DNA of 6,155 nt from an uncultured Arcobacter sp. (GTDB lineage Bacteria; Campylobacterota; Campylobacteria; Campylobacterales; Arcobacteraceae). Shown piece after piece: positions 1 to 4,791 of the stretch. The stretch lies in contig CALMBI010000052.1 of assembly GCA_937860115.1 (NCBI GenBank), forward strand, positions 1-6,155, given 5' to 3'. The notes under the pieces are model-generated. The model had not been told where the DNA came from and made no database searches. It was given only the letters and a program-made list of their open reading frames with translations. Position 1 is the stretch's first letter. Every line of letters begins with the position of its first letter. The translations under genes were made by a program, and so were the position numbers.

Positions 1-18
1 ATATAAGCTTTCTTGAGA

Positions 19-24
19 TATAAT
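19..24 (+). promoter_or_regulatory. Possible -10 element of an integrase promoter
   Basis: A perfect TATAAT hexamer lies 86 bases before the integrase start. No convincing -35 box sits at the right distance, because the window begins only 18 bases upstream. If the hexamer is used, transcription would start near position 31 and the leader RNA would contain the direct repeats and the hairpin described below. AT-rich DNA produces such hexamers by chance, so this is only a candidate. Confidence 0.35.
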
Positions 25-27
25 AGT

Positions 28-52
28 CTAAATCAATCTAAATCAATTCAAT
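28..52 (+). repeat. Tandem direct repeat CTAAATCAAT x2 plus partial third copy
   Basis: The 10-base unit CTAAATCAAT occurs twice back to back (28-37 and 38-47), followed by a partial copy TCAAT at 48-52. The repeat lies in the leader of a P4-type integrase gene, where arm-type binding sites for the integrase or its directionality factor are commonly found. The repeat is directly visible; a binding role is inferred. Confidence 0.6.
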
Positions 53-56
53 ACAA

Positions 57-77
57 ACCACCACAAAAAGTGGGGGT
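57..77 (+). promoter_or_regulatory. Imperfect hairpin in the integrase leader
   Basis: ACC-a-CCAC (57-64) pairs with GTGG-g-GGT (70-77) around an AAAAA loop. Seven of eight positions pair, with one A.G mismatch. The 3' arm is also the first copy of the G-rich direct repeat. In RNA this could fold ahead of the integrase ribosome-binding site; in DNA it may be part of a recombinase site. There is no U-tract after it, so it is not a typical intrinsic terminator. Confidence 0.4.
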
Positions 78-89
78 ATAAGTGGGGGT
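68..89 (+). repeat. Direct repeat AAGTGGGGGT x2, candidate integrase arm sites
   Basis: The 10-mer AAGTGGGGGT is present exactly twice, at 68-77 and 80-89, with a 12-base period close to one DNA turn. A weaker third G-rich block (TTTAGGGGTA, 96-105) follows. G-rich blocks of this kind stand out sharply from the AT-rich surroundings. Similar short G-run repeats are often seen just upstream of P4-family integrase genes, next to the attachment site. Assignment as integrase or excisionase binding sites is an inference. Confidence 0.55.
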
Positions 90-109
90 TGATATTTTAG
101 GGGTACAAT

Positions 110-1420
110 ATGATTAGTGAAACACAACCAACAAACTATATAATCAATAATCTAAAAAATAAAGAACTTAATAAAATTACAGATAAAGAAATTGAAGCAT
201 TAATCAAATATTGTTTAGAGAATGATATAAAAACATTTAGCTTTGGTGGTGGATTTTCTTTAGCTATGAAATCAAATAATTTATTATGGCGGTATCGTTA
301 CTCAATGGATTTAAAAAAGTATGATACAAACTTTGGAAAATATCCTAGTGTATCACTCAAACAGGCAAGAGATAAATTAAAGGCATATAAAAAGAAAATA
401 GAAGAGGGCATAAATCCAATTTTAGCAAATAAAGAAAAAATTGAAACAATCAAAAAAGAGAAAGAACTCAAAAAAGCCTATGAAACAAATACTATTTATT
501 TTGTATCTGAAAAATATCTTACTACAAAACAAAACCATAAAAATTTAAAAGATATAACTATTGATAAAGCACGGACAAGATTGAAAGAACACTTTTTTAA
601 TTATCTTCCAAAAAAAGAGGATACACCTATCTATGAAATAACTTTGGAGCATATAATAAAAGCTTTGGAAGTGATACAAGATGATAATAAACTTGAAACA
701 CTATCAAGGGTTAAGATGTTGATTATAGGAGTGTATGAGTATGCTTATGCAAATGATATTATAGATGACAGTAATATTTTTACAAAGTTGCGATTAAAGA
801 GTTTTAAAATTGTGCATAAAGCAAATGTAAAAAACCACTCCACAGTTACAGATGAGAATGAAATCAAAAAGCTATACAATTTAATGGCAAATTATAATTA
901 TGGCTTTTTTACTAAATATGCTTTAATGCTAACAATTCACACAGCTCAACGACAGGGTAGCATAATATCCGCCAAATGGTGTGAAATTGATTTTAATAAA
1001 AAGCTTTGGATTATTCCAGCTGAAAATATGAAGATGAAAAAAGAGCATATCGTACCTTTATCTGATGTTATCATCAAATATTTAAAAGAGCTATATGAGA
1101 TAACAGGAACTACAAACGGTTATCTATTTCCAAATTCACAGCACAGTAATAGACACATAAGTAATAATACTGTAGGAAGTGCAATCAATAGAATAGGGTA
1201 TAAAGATAGACAGACAGCCCACGGATTTAGGGCTATGTTTAAAAGTGTTACAAAGGCAAATCAAGAAAGATATAAATTATCAAACGAATATGTAGAAAGA
1301 ATATTAGCTCATACAGTAGGTAGTGAGGTTGAAAATACTTATCTAAGGCTTACACCTTTAGAAGAGATGAGAATAATATTAAATTGGTGGAGTGATTATC
1401 TTGAAAGTTTGAGGGATTAA
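110..1420 (+). CDS. int: P4-type tyrosine recombinase / integrase
   Basis: Site-specific recombinase that would insert the element into, and excise it from, the host chromosome by strand cleavage through a covalent 3'-phosphotyrosine. The protein is 436 residues, normal for the P4/DUF4102 integrase group. Residues about 40-110 form the arm-binding domain (RYRYSMDLKKYDTNFGKYPSVSL matches the usual 'G.YP.vSL..AR' pattern, with SLKQAR at 82-87). Residues about 125-235 are the core-binding SAM-like domain, and 250-415 the catalytic domain. The catalytic set is complete: R281 (HTAQRQGS), a lysine around 308-311 (MKMKKEHIVPLS), H371 and R374 (HGFR), H401 (LAH) and nucleophile Y411 (NTYLR). The C-terminal tail has the family's WWSDYL motif. 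The ATG is supported by AGGGGT five bases upstream. The gene is the first of a three-frame unit (downstream gap 1 base). The repeats in its leader are likely its own binding sites, so binding could also autoregulate it. Function is confident; the target site cannot be seen. Confidence 0.95.
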   Translation: MISETQPTNYIINNLKNKELNKITDKEIEALIKYCLENDIKTFSFGGGFSLAMKSNNLLWRYRYSMDLKKYDTNFGKYPSVSLKQARDKLKAYKKKIEEGINPILANKEKIETIKKEKELKKAYETNTIYFVSEKYLTTKQNHKNLKDITIDKARTRLKEHFFNYLPKKEDTPIYEITLEHIIKALEVIQDDNKLETLSRVKMLIIGVYEYAYANDIIDDSNIFTKLRLKSFKIVHKANVKNHSTVTDENEIKKLYNLMANYNYGFFTKYALMLTIHTAQRQGSIISAKWCEIDFNKKLWIIPAENMKMKKEHIVPLSDVIIKYLKELYEITGTTNGYLFPNSQHSNRHISNNTVGSAINRIGYKDRQTAHGFRAMFKSVTKANQERYKLSNEYVERILAHTVGSEVENTYLRLTPLEEMRIILNWWSDYLESLRD

Positions 1421-1421
1421 A

Positions 1422-1637
1422 ATGCTTTATGTTGGTGCTGATACTTATGGATGTTATTTAGCAAATGAAAACTCACAACTGCAGGGATTTAGTTTTGATG
1501 TTATAGAAGAACTATTGGCTTACAACGAAAAAAATCAAGTAAGAGGTGCATATAATAGAGCATCATACAAAGAACAGACAAGAGGGCTTATAGTGTGGTA
1601 TACTGATTATTTAGATGGAGTGAAAAATGGAGAATAA
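1422..1637 (+). CDS. Orphan C-terminal fragment of a second P4-type integrase
   Basis: A 71-codon frame starting one base after the integrase stop, with its own ribosome-binding site (GAGGGA, 1411-1416). Residues about 22-66 match the catalytic tail of P4-type integrases: GFSFDVIEELLAY, then EKNQVRGAYNRASY containing what would be nucleophile Y44, then a VWYTDYLDG tail. It aligns without gaps to the last 40 or so residues of the upstream integrase (YVERILAH...YLES), with about 30% identity by eye, so it is not a recent copy of it. The histidine of the LAH motif is tyrosine here (Y34). Everything before the tail, including the Arg, Lys and HxxR residues, is absent, so it cannot recombine DNA on its own. 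It is probably what remains of an older integrase after deletion or recombination. However, the open frame and the 11-base overlap with the next gene leave room for a retained small protein, for example one that pairs with the intact integrase. Annotators may call it a pseudogene. Confidence 0.75.
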   Translation: MLYVGADTYGCYLANENSQLQGFSFDVIEELLAYNEKNQVRGAYNRASYKEQTRGLIVWYTDYLDGVKNGE

Positions 1638-2877
1638 ATTACCAACTAGAGATGATGAAATATATAAAGAAATTGAATCATTCAAGAATTACGAATTAAC
1701 ACAATGTATTATCTATGAGTTAGCCATTAGGAATAAGCATGTTAAGGAACACATTGACAAAATACATTCTGCTTTTACTTATGCTTACAATAATTATTGC
1801 TACAATCGTAAATATAATAAAATTCTCAAAAAAAGTGTTACACGACTTGAACATTGCTATAGTGAAGTTAGCTTATATGATTTTTTATTCGGGAAAGAGA
1901 TAAAATACTTAGAAAATGAAGAAAATGAAATTAATGATATCATTAAAAATCTTCCTTTAAATGATGCACTAGGTACAAGCAGTGGTGAGGAAGAAGAACT
2001 TGAAAAAGCTTTTTTAAATTTTAAAGATTTATACATAAGAACAAAAGAACACTACCGTGTAAGCAAGATAATTACAAAAAATATTCTAGAAGAACATGCT
2101 CATTTTGATGATTTAATAGAGAATTATAAAATCTTTGAATCTAGTTACAATACCCTCATGAAAGATTATTACTTCAACTATTTAGATATTCCAAAAAATG
2201 GGAAAGAAGATAAAACCTTAGAATTAAGAAGTAAATCTCAACAACTATCAGGCAATAGTAAAAGTATTTATAAAAATAATAATGATAAAAAGAGTATGCT
2301 ACAGAGTGAGCGAAAACAACCATTAGACATTGATTACAGGAAATATTATTTTTCAATAAATTCTAGTTCTGAGTTGCATTTAGATGCAAATGTGCTTCCA
2401 AAATTTTCAAGACCTAGACTGATTAACAAATTAAATGACAAAACATTTGGTATAAATATTGATTTTAGTGCTCCGATAAAAGAAATTACGTCTTATATAA
2501 AGACAGTAGCTCAAAATTTTGCTTCAAGTGAGAATACAAGCACTACCAAAGAAGAGAGAAAGAAGAAAGAATACGATCTTGAATTGCCCTATAAATATAT
2601 AATTAATAAATCAAAAGAGATATCGTTACAACAAAAATGGGCAGATTGGTTTTTTGCATATGATTTCTATGTTACTGTAAGATCTCAAGAAATACAAAAA
2701 ACTGATGATTCAATATATACTATCATCGATGATAGCTTGACTACATATTACAGCATCAGTAATGGAAAATATTACGACATAAGCAATTACAGAAAGAAAA
2801 TCATTCCTACCATGAGAGATTTAATCGATAATGCAAAATACAAAGAGCTACTACGAAACAATTTAAATACAAAATAA
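1627..2877 (+). CDS. Hypothetical protein in the integrase operon (416 aa)
   Basis: I do not recognise this protein with confidence. The ATG is preceded by GATGGAG six bases upstream and overlaps the preceding frame by 11 bases, so it is probably translated together with the integrase. Residues 1-190 are largely helical and charged, with an acidic patch (GEEEELEKAF, about 120-129). Residues about 195-230 are polar, Asn/Ser/Lys-rich and probably a flexible linker. Residues about 245-300 contain a beta-like stretch and the motif FGINIDFSAPIKEITSYIK (274-292), which recalls the 'hDhsAp..ehi.yhk' segment of uncharacterised proteins coded beside integrases (DUF6387-like); this resemblance is from memory and weak. 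Residues about 335-410 are helical with a basic end (NYRKKIIPTMRDLID, YKELLR) that could bind DNA. There are no signal peptide, membrane segments, Walker or nuclease motifs that I can see. Its position suggests a role in integration or excision, but that is inference only. Confidence 0.75.
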   Translation: MENKLPTRDDEIYKEIESFKNYELTQCIIYELAIRNKHVKEHIDKIHSAFTYAYNNYCYNRKYNKILKKSVTRLEHCYSEVSLYDFLFGKEIKYLENEENEINDIIKNLPLNDALGTSSGEEEELEKAFLNFKDLYIRTKEHYRVSKIITKNILEEHAHFDDLIENYKIFESSYNTLMKDYYFNYLDIPKNGKEDKTLELRSKSQQLSGNSKSIYKNNNDKKSMLQSERKQPLDIDYRKYYFSINSSSELHLDANVLPKFSRPRLINKLNDKTFGINIDFSAPIKEITSYIKTVAQNFASSENTSTTKEERKKKEYDLELPYKYIINKSKEISLQQKWADWFFAYDFYVTVRSQEIQKTDDSIYTIIDDSLTTYYSISNGKYYDISNYRKKIIPTMRDLIDNAKYKELLRNNLNTK

Positions 2878-2928
2878 AATCTGCTCATTTTATATTTAGG
2901 AAAATTCAGTATCCCAAAGTTTCCTTTT
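2874..2928 (+). terminator. Weak candidate terminator after the integrase operon
   Basis: Two weak inverted repeats follow the stop codon. ATAAAAT (2874-2880) pairs perfectly with ATTTTAT (2887-2893) around a six-base loop, but the stem is all A/T and overlaps the stop codon. AGGAAA (2898-2903) pairs with TTTCCT (2920-2925), has a 16-base loop and is followed by a short T run. Neither is strong. Their location at the end of one gene unit and before a new promoter region makes some termination role possible. Confidence 0.3.
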
Positions 2929-2972
2929 ATATATTCCTACAATAATATACAATCCATTTACAATTAATTGAG

Positions 2973-2981
2973 TGTTATAAA
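2973..2981 (+). promoter_or_regulatory. Possible extended -10 promoter for the AlpA-like operon
   Basis: TGTTATAAA reads as an extended -10 element (TGn plus TATAAA), 77 bases before the AlpA-like gene. Campylobacterota promoters often lack a conserved -35 box, so the -10 carries most of the signal. Start of transcription would be near 2988, which would place both downstream palindromes in the leader. The gap between two gene units is the expected place for a promoter, but this is an inference. Confidence 0.4.
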
Positions 2982-3009
2982 ATCTAATAACAGTATAGCA
3001 CTAGAAAAT

Positions 3010-3023
3010 CTTAAAGCTTTAAG
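3010..3023. promoter_or_regulatory. 14-base perfect palindrome, candidate operator
   Basis: CTTAAAGCTTTAAG is identical to its own reverse complement over 14 bases. It lies 35-48 bases upstream of the AlpA-like gene and about 30 bases after the possible -10 element. Perfect dyads of this size next to a small helix-turn-helix gene often serve as operators for it or for a phage repressor. With no loop it makes a poor RNA hairpin, so a DNA-binding role is more likely. The protein that binds is unknown. Confidence 0.5.
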
Positions 3024-3052
3024 TCTTCTATGGTTGAACCATAGGAAAGACT
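3022..3052 (+). promoter_or_regulatory. Inverted repeat overlapping the RBS of the AlpA-like gene
   Basis: CTATGGTT (3028-3035) and AACCATAG (3037-3044) are perfect inverted arms around a single G. AGTCTT (3022-3027) and AAGACT (3047-3052) extend the pairing, leaving only a two-base GA bulge (3045-3046). As RNA the inner loop would be UUGAA, with up to 12 base pairs in total. The ribosome-binding site of the next gene, AGGAAAGA (3043-3050), spans the bulge and both stem segments. Folding could therefore mask it and lower translation. As DNA, the 17-base dyad could equally be a second operator beside the 14-base palindrome. The structure is visible; its function is inferred. Confidence 0.6.
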
Positions 3053-3057
3053 AAAAA

Positions 3058-3228
3058 ATGACAAAAAAATTTTTACGAGCTAATGAAGTGGCAGATTATT
3101 TTGGTATTGGTTTATCAACGGTGTGGCTTTTCGCTAAGCAAGGTAAAATTCATCCAAAAAAGTTATCTCCTAGAGTAACTGTTTTTGATATTGTTGAACT
3201 AAATAGTTTGTTTGGAGATTTAAAATGA
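3058..3228 (+). CDS. AlpA-like helix-turn-helix regulator / excisionase
   Basis: A 56-residue protein of the AlpA/excisionase type, a small MerR-like winged helix-turn-helix. Residues 6-29 give the DNA-binding unit: FLRANEVADYFGIGLSTVW fits the 'yL...eVa..lgis.sTi..w...GkiP' pattern, with the recognition helix near 19-27. KKLSPRVTVFD (34-44) makes the wing, and DIVELNSLF the last helix. In P4-like and PICI elements, AlpA proteins activate integrase or excision functions, or switch on the element's replication genes. In many small Xis-type proteins the same fold bends DNA at attachment sites. The start ATG has AGGAAAGA upstream, partly inside a hairpin. The stop overlaps the next gene as ATGA. 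Being first in the operon and behind two palindromes, it is a good candidate for autoregulation. The excisionase and activator roles cannot be separated from sequence alone. Confidence 0.85.
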   Translation: MTKKFLRANEVADYFGIGLSTVWLFAKQGKIHPKKLSPRVTVFDIVELNSLFGDLK

Positions 3229-3527
3229 AAAATTTAAAACTCTTAAGACAAGAGATAAAAGCTAAAACTACTAAAGAAATAACTGCTCAAATTCTATCAT
3301 TTATAGGTTACGAGATTGACAGAAATTACAAATTTAAACTTCGGGAAGAGCATACATCAAGCGCAAGTATAAGTGAATTAGGTTTTATCACAGATTTTGG
3401 TAGTGGATGGAGTGGTGATATTGTTGCTATTTTACACGAATACAAATATATTTCTTTGAGTGAAGCGACAATTTATGTAGCAAAACTACTAAATATTGAT
3501 ATTGAAGATGGGAGGTACAAATTATGA
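3225..3527 (+). CDS. CHC2-like primase zinc-domain protein lacking its cysteines
   Basis: A 100-residue protein resembling the N-terminal zinc-binding domain of DnaG-type primases. Residues 26-92 follow the family layout: FIGYE, then REEHTSSASI (40-49) where DnaG has 'CPFH..ktPSf.v', then GFITDFGSGWSGDIVAIL (53-70) where DnaG has 'y.CFgCg..GD.i.f', and LSEATIYVAKLLNI (78-91) for 'f.eAv..LA...gi'. His43 is kept, but the cysteine positions are Arg/Glu (40-41), Asp57 and Ser60, so normal zinc binding looks lost. Such a domain would contact template DNA or the partner protein. Start: GGAG (3214-3217) seven bases upstream, with ATGA overlap with the AlpA-like gene. The stop overlaps the next gene by ATGA. 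That next gene supplies a TOPRIM-like region, so the two genes together look like a split primase. I rate the fold assignment as likely but based on motif layout only. Confidence 0.7.
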   Translation: MKNLKLLRQEIKAKTTKEITAQILSFIGYEIDRNYKFKLREEHTSSASISELGFITDFGSGWSGDIVAILHEYKYISLSEATIYVAKLLNIDIEDGRYKL

Positions 3528-4324
3528 GTACACTTCCTGATATAAATGAATTCACTCAACATAAGTTGAAATTTGCAAGTACCAATATTTTATCTAGTGA
3601 AAAAAATGGCAAAGGTTTGAAAATTGATTTAGACAAATTTCACACTACTTTAATCAACAGGAAACATATTCAGCAAGAGATGGCACTTATGAATAGTTTG
3701 GTTACCAATCCAACTCAATTGCTTTATGAGATGTTTTCTCAAAAGTTTTTAAGAAGTTTTTCAAAACCACTTTCACCAATATTTCGAAAATATCTGGGAT
3801 ATAGTAAGAAGTATCAATCTTTGAGCATATCGGTTTTTGATAAATATAAAAAAGTGCAAGCAATCGCAATTCAAAAGGCAACCACACAAGATAATCTAAT
3901 CGTAAAGTGGAAAAGCTACGGCTCAAAGACTTTTATAAGTTGCAAAATCAAAGACGACTTTATTTTTGTAGCAGTTGGAATGAAAGAGCTTGTATTACTT
4001 GAAATGATGGATGTTTCTTATATACACCTACAAAGCGATTCGATGGTCCGACACATATCAAAAGAGATTATCTCTCAAACAATCGGTAAAAATCTTGTTA
4101 TTTTGGAAGAGAATGATGAAAGCTTCAAAAAAGTTTCTAAAGAGCTTCAAAATATCTTTAAAACGGCAAATATTTTTGCAATAGATTATGAAATTATGTT
4201 AGGTAAAGAGCTCCAAAAAGGCTATGACTTTGTAGATTTTTGCAATGAATTAGAAGATATTGGCATAGTTGAAAAACAATTAGAGAATGAAATTCTTAAA
4301 CAAATAAAGGATACGAGATGTTAA
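3524..4324 (+). CDS. TOPRIM-like primase-related protein, probably catalytically degenerate
   Basis: A 266-residue protein whose C-terminal half resembles a DnaG/phage-primase TOPRIM domain. Residues about 85-145 (IFRKYLGYSKKYQSLSISVFD, then KVQAIAIQK, IVKWKSYGSKTF) mirror the strand-rich segment before TOPRIM, where related proteins read '..GkvvairiR...KWk...GSk'. FIFVAVGMKELVLLEM (146-161) replaces 'iviVEGe.Dal.l', with the catalytic Glu changed to Val151. LVILEENDES (191-200) stands for 'vl.pDnDeaG', giving ExD instead of DxD. GYDFVDF (233-239) keeps the 'kDh.D' end. Primer synthesis by the usual metal mechanism is therefore doubtful; a structural or regulatory part in a replication complex fits better. 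The first 80 residues are helical and not recognised. It begins with ATG 3524 behind GGGAGG (3510-3515), overlapping the upstream CHC2-like gene (ATGA), and its stop overlaps the next start by 7 bases. No helicase motifs are present here; the ATPase lies downstream. TOPRIM assignment is moderate. Confidence 0.65.
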   Translation: MSTLPDINEFTQHKLKFASTNILSSEKNGKGLKIDLDKFHTTLINRKHIQQEMALMNSLVTNPTQLLYEMFSQKFLRSFSKPLSPIFRKYLGYSKKYQSLSISVFDKYKKVQAIAIQKATTQDNLIVKWKSYGSKTFISCKIKDDFIFVAVGMKELVLLEMMDVSYIHLQSDSMVRHISKEIISQTIGKNLVILEENDESFKKVSKELQNIFKTANIFAIDYEIMLGKELQKGYDFVDFCNELEDIGIVEKQLENEILKQIKDTRC

Positions 4325-4509
4325 ATTTTAATACAATGACTGTTACTCACTTAGTGCATTTTCCATTAGATGAAATGGAATACAAAGAGTTTTATACACG
4401 AGTATATCGTGTAAAAAGAATGATGATTGAGTCTAAAAAAGTGTCTCAAAAATCTTATGATTTACTTGATGGGCTTTTGAATTATTTTAAAGAACGGGAT
4501 GCAATGTAA
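4318..4509 (+). CDS. Small hypothetical protein (63 aa)
   Basis: An unrecognised 63-residue protein. Residues 1-20 could form a short strand region (TMTVTHLVHFPLDEMEY). Residues 20-60 are predicted-looking amphipathic helices rich in Lys/Arg (YRVKRMMIESKKVSQKSY, LLNYFKER). There are no cysteine clusters or membrane segments. The ATG overlaps the preceding gene by 7 bases and is preceded by AAGGA (4307-4311) six bases upstream, good evidence that it is translated. A second in-frame ATG lies at 4336. The next small frame is in the same reading frame after the TAA, so this could be the first half of a 157-codon gene broken by a nonsense codon. Role unknown; context suggests an accessory of the replication unit. 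Confidence 0.6.
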   Translation: MLNFNTMTVTHLVHFPLDEMEYKEFYTRVYRVKRMMIESKKVSQKSYDLLDGLLNYFKERDAM

Positions 4510-4533
4510 CTCTATAAAAAAGAGATAGCAAAA

Positions 4534-4791
4534 GTGTATCAGTACCTTCATTACAATGAGAATAACAATGATATTTATCACTGTGATGAATTGCCTGAAG
4601 TTTGGTTCGCAAATGGGATTATGAATAAAATTACGATTGAGGAGCTAACACAATTTGATGGCATCAATCGAGATGAGCTTCCCGAATTCAAAAAAGAGCT
4701 ATTTTCCACCATTAAACACGAGGTAAAAATAGTTTACGAAGAGATAGAAAGAAATCTTGATGGAAGATTTGGAGTATATTATGAACTTTGA
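4534..4791 (+). CDS. Hypothetical protein (85 aa), GTG start
   Basis: An acidic protein of unknown function. It begins with polar Asn-rich residues (YNENNNDIYHCDELPEVWF, 7-25) followed by helices: ITIEELTQFDGI and a long Glu/Lys-rich helix at about 50-76 (ELPEFKKELFSTIKHEVKIV). The start is uncertain. GTG 4534 is the only start codon before residue 30 and has only a weak AGAG (4521-4524) upstream; ATG 4621 is an alternative that would give a 56-residue protein. The frame is open backwards to the TAA at 4507, and the intervening codons read like coding sequence (LYKKEIAKVYQYL). It may therefore be the second half of the preceding frame. Its end overlaps the ATPase gene by 11 bases, which argues that translation through here matters for the ATPase. 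Confidence 0.6.
   Translation: MYQYLHYNENNNDIYHCDELPEVWFANGIMNKITIEELTQFDGINRDELPEFKKELFSTIKHEVKIVYEEIERNLDGRFGVYYEL

Noticed and set aside
45..62. Possible tRNA 3' end (ACCACCA-like bases near 57-63)
   Set aside because: No acceptor stem, T-arm or anticodon arm can be drawn in the preceding bases. The ACCACCAC run is better explained as one arm of the leader hairpin.
1401..1440. Frameshift joining the integrase to the downstream tail fragment
   Set aside because: The integrase already has its own complete C-terminal tail with Y411 and WWSDYL, and no slippery sequence is evident at the junction. A fusion would carry two tails, so two separate frames are more plausible.
2174..2356. 60-codon open frame on the - strand with hydrophobic, Tyr/Phe-rich translation
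   Set aside because: It lies wholly inside the 416-residue gene, opposite its Asn/Lys-rich linker. The Phe/Tyr/Leu content is what the complement of such AT-rich codons gives, and there is no promoter or ribosome-binding evidence.
2878..3057. Possible CRISPR array, riboswitch or small RNA in the intergenic gap
   Set aside because: There are no regularly spaced repeats and no recognisable riboswitch core. Only A/T-rich hairpins, a possible promoter and the two palindromes are visible.
3702..3926. 74-codon open frame on the - strand
   Set aside because: It is antisense to the TOPRIM-like gene, which is well supported by overlaps and a strong ribosome-binding site. The translation shows no recognisable domain.
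4757..4780. Upstream TTG/ATG starts for the ATPase gene (441 or 440 residues)
   Set aside because: ATG 4781 has GGAG at ideal spacing, while the upstream starts lack a good site and would lengthen the overlap with the preceding gene. They remain possible.
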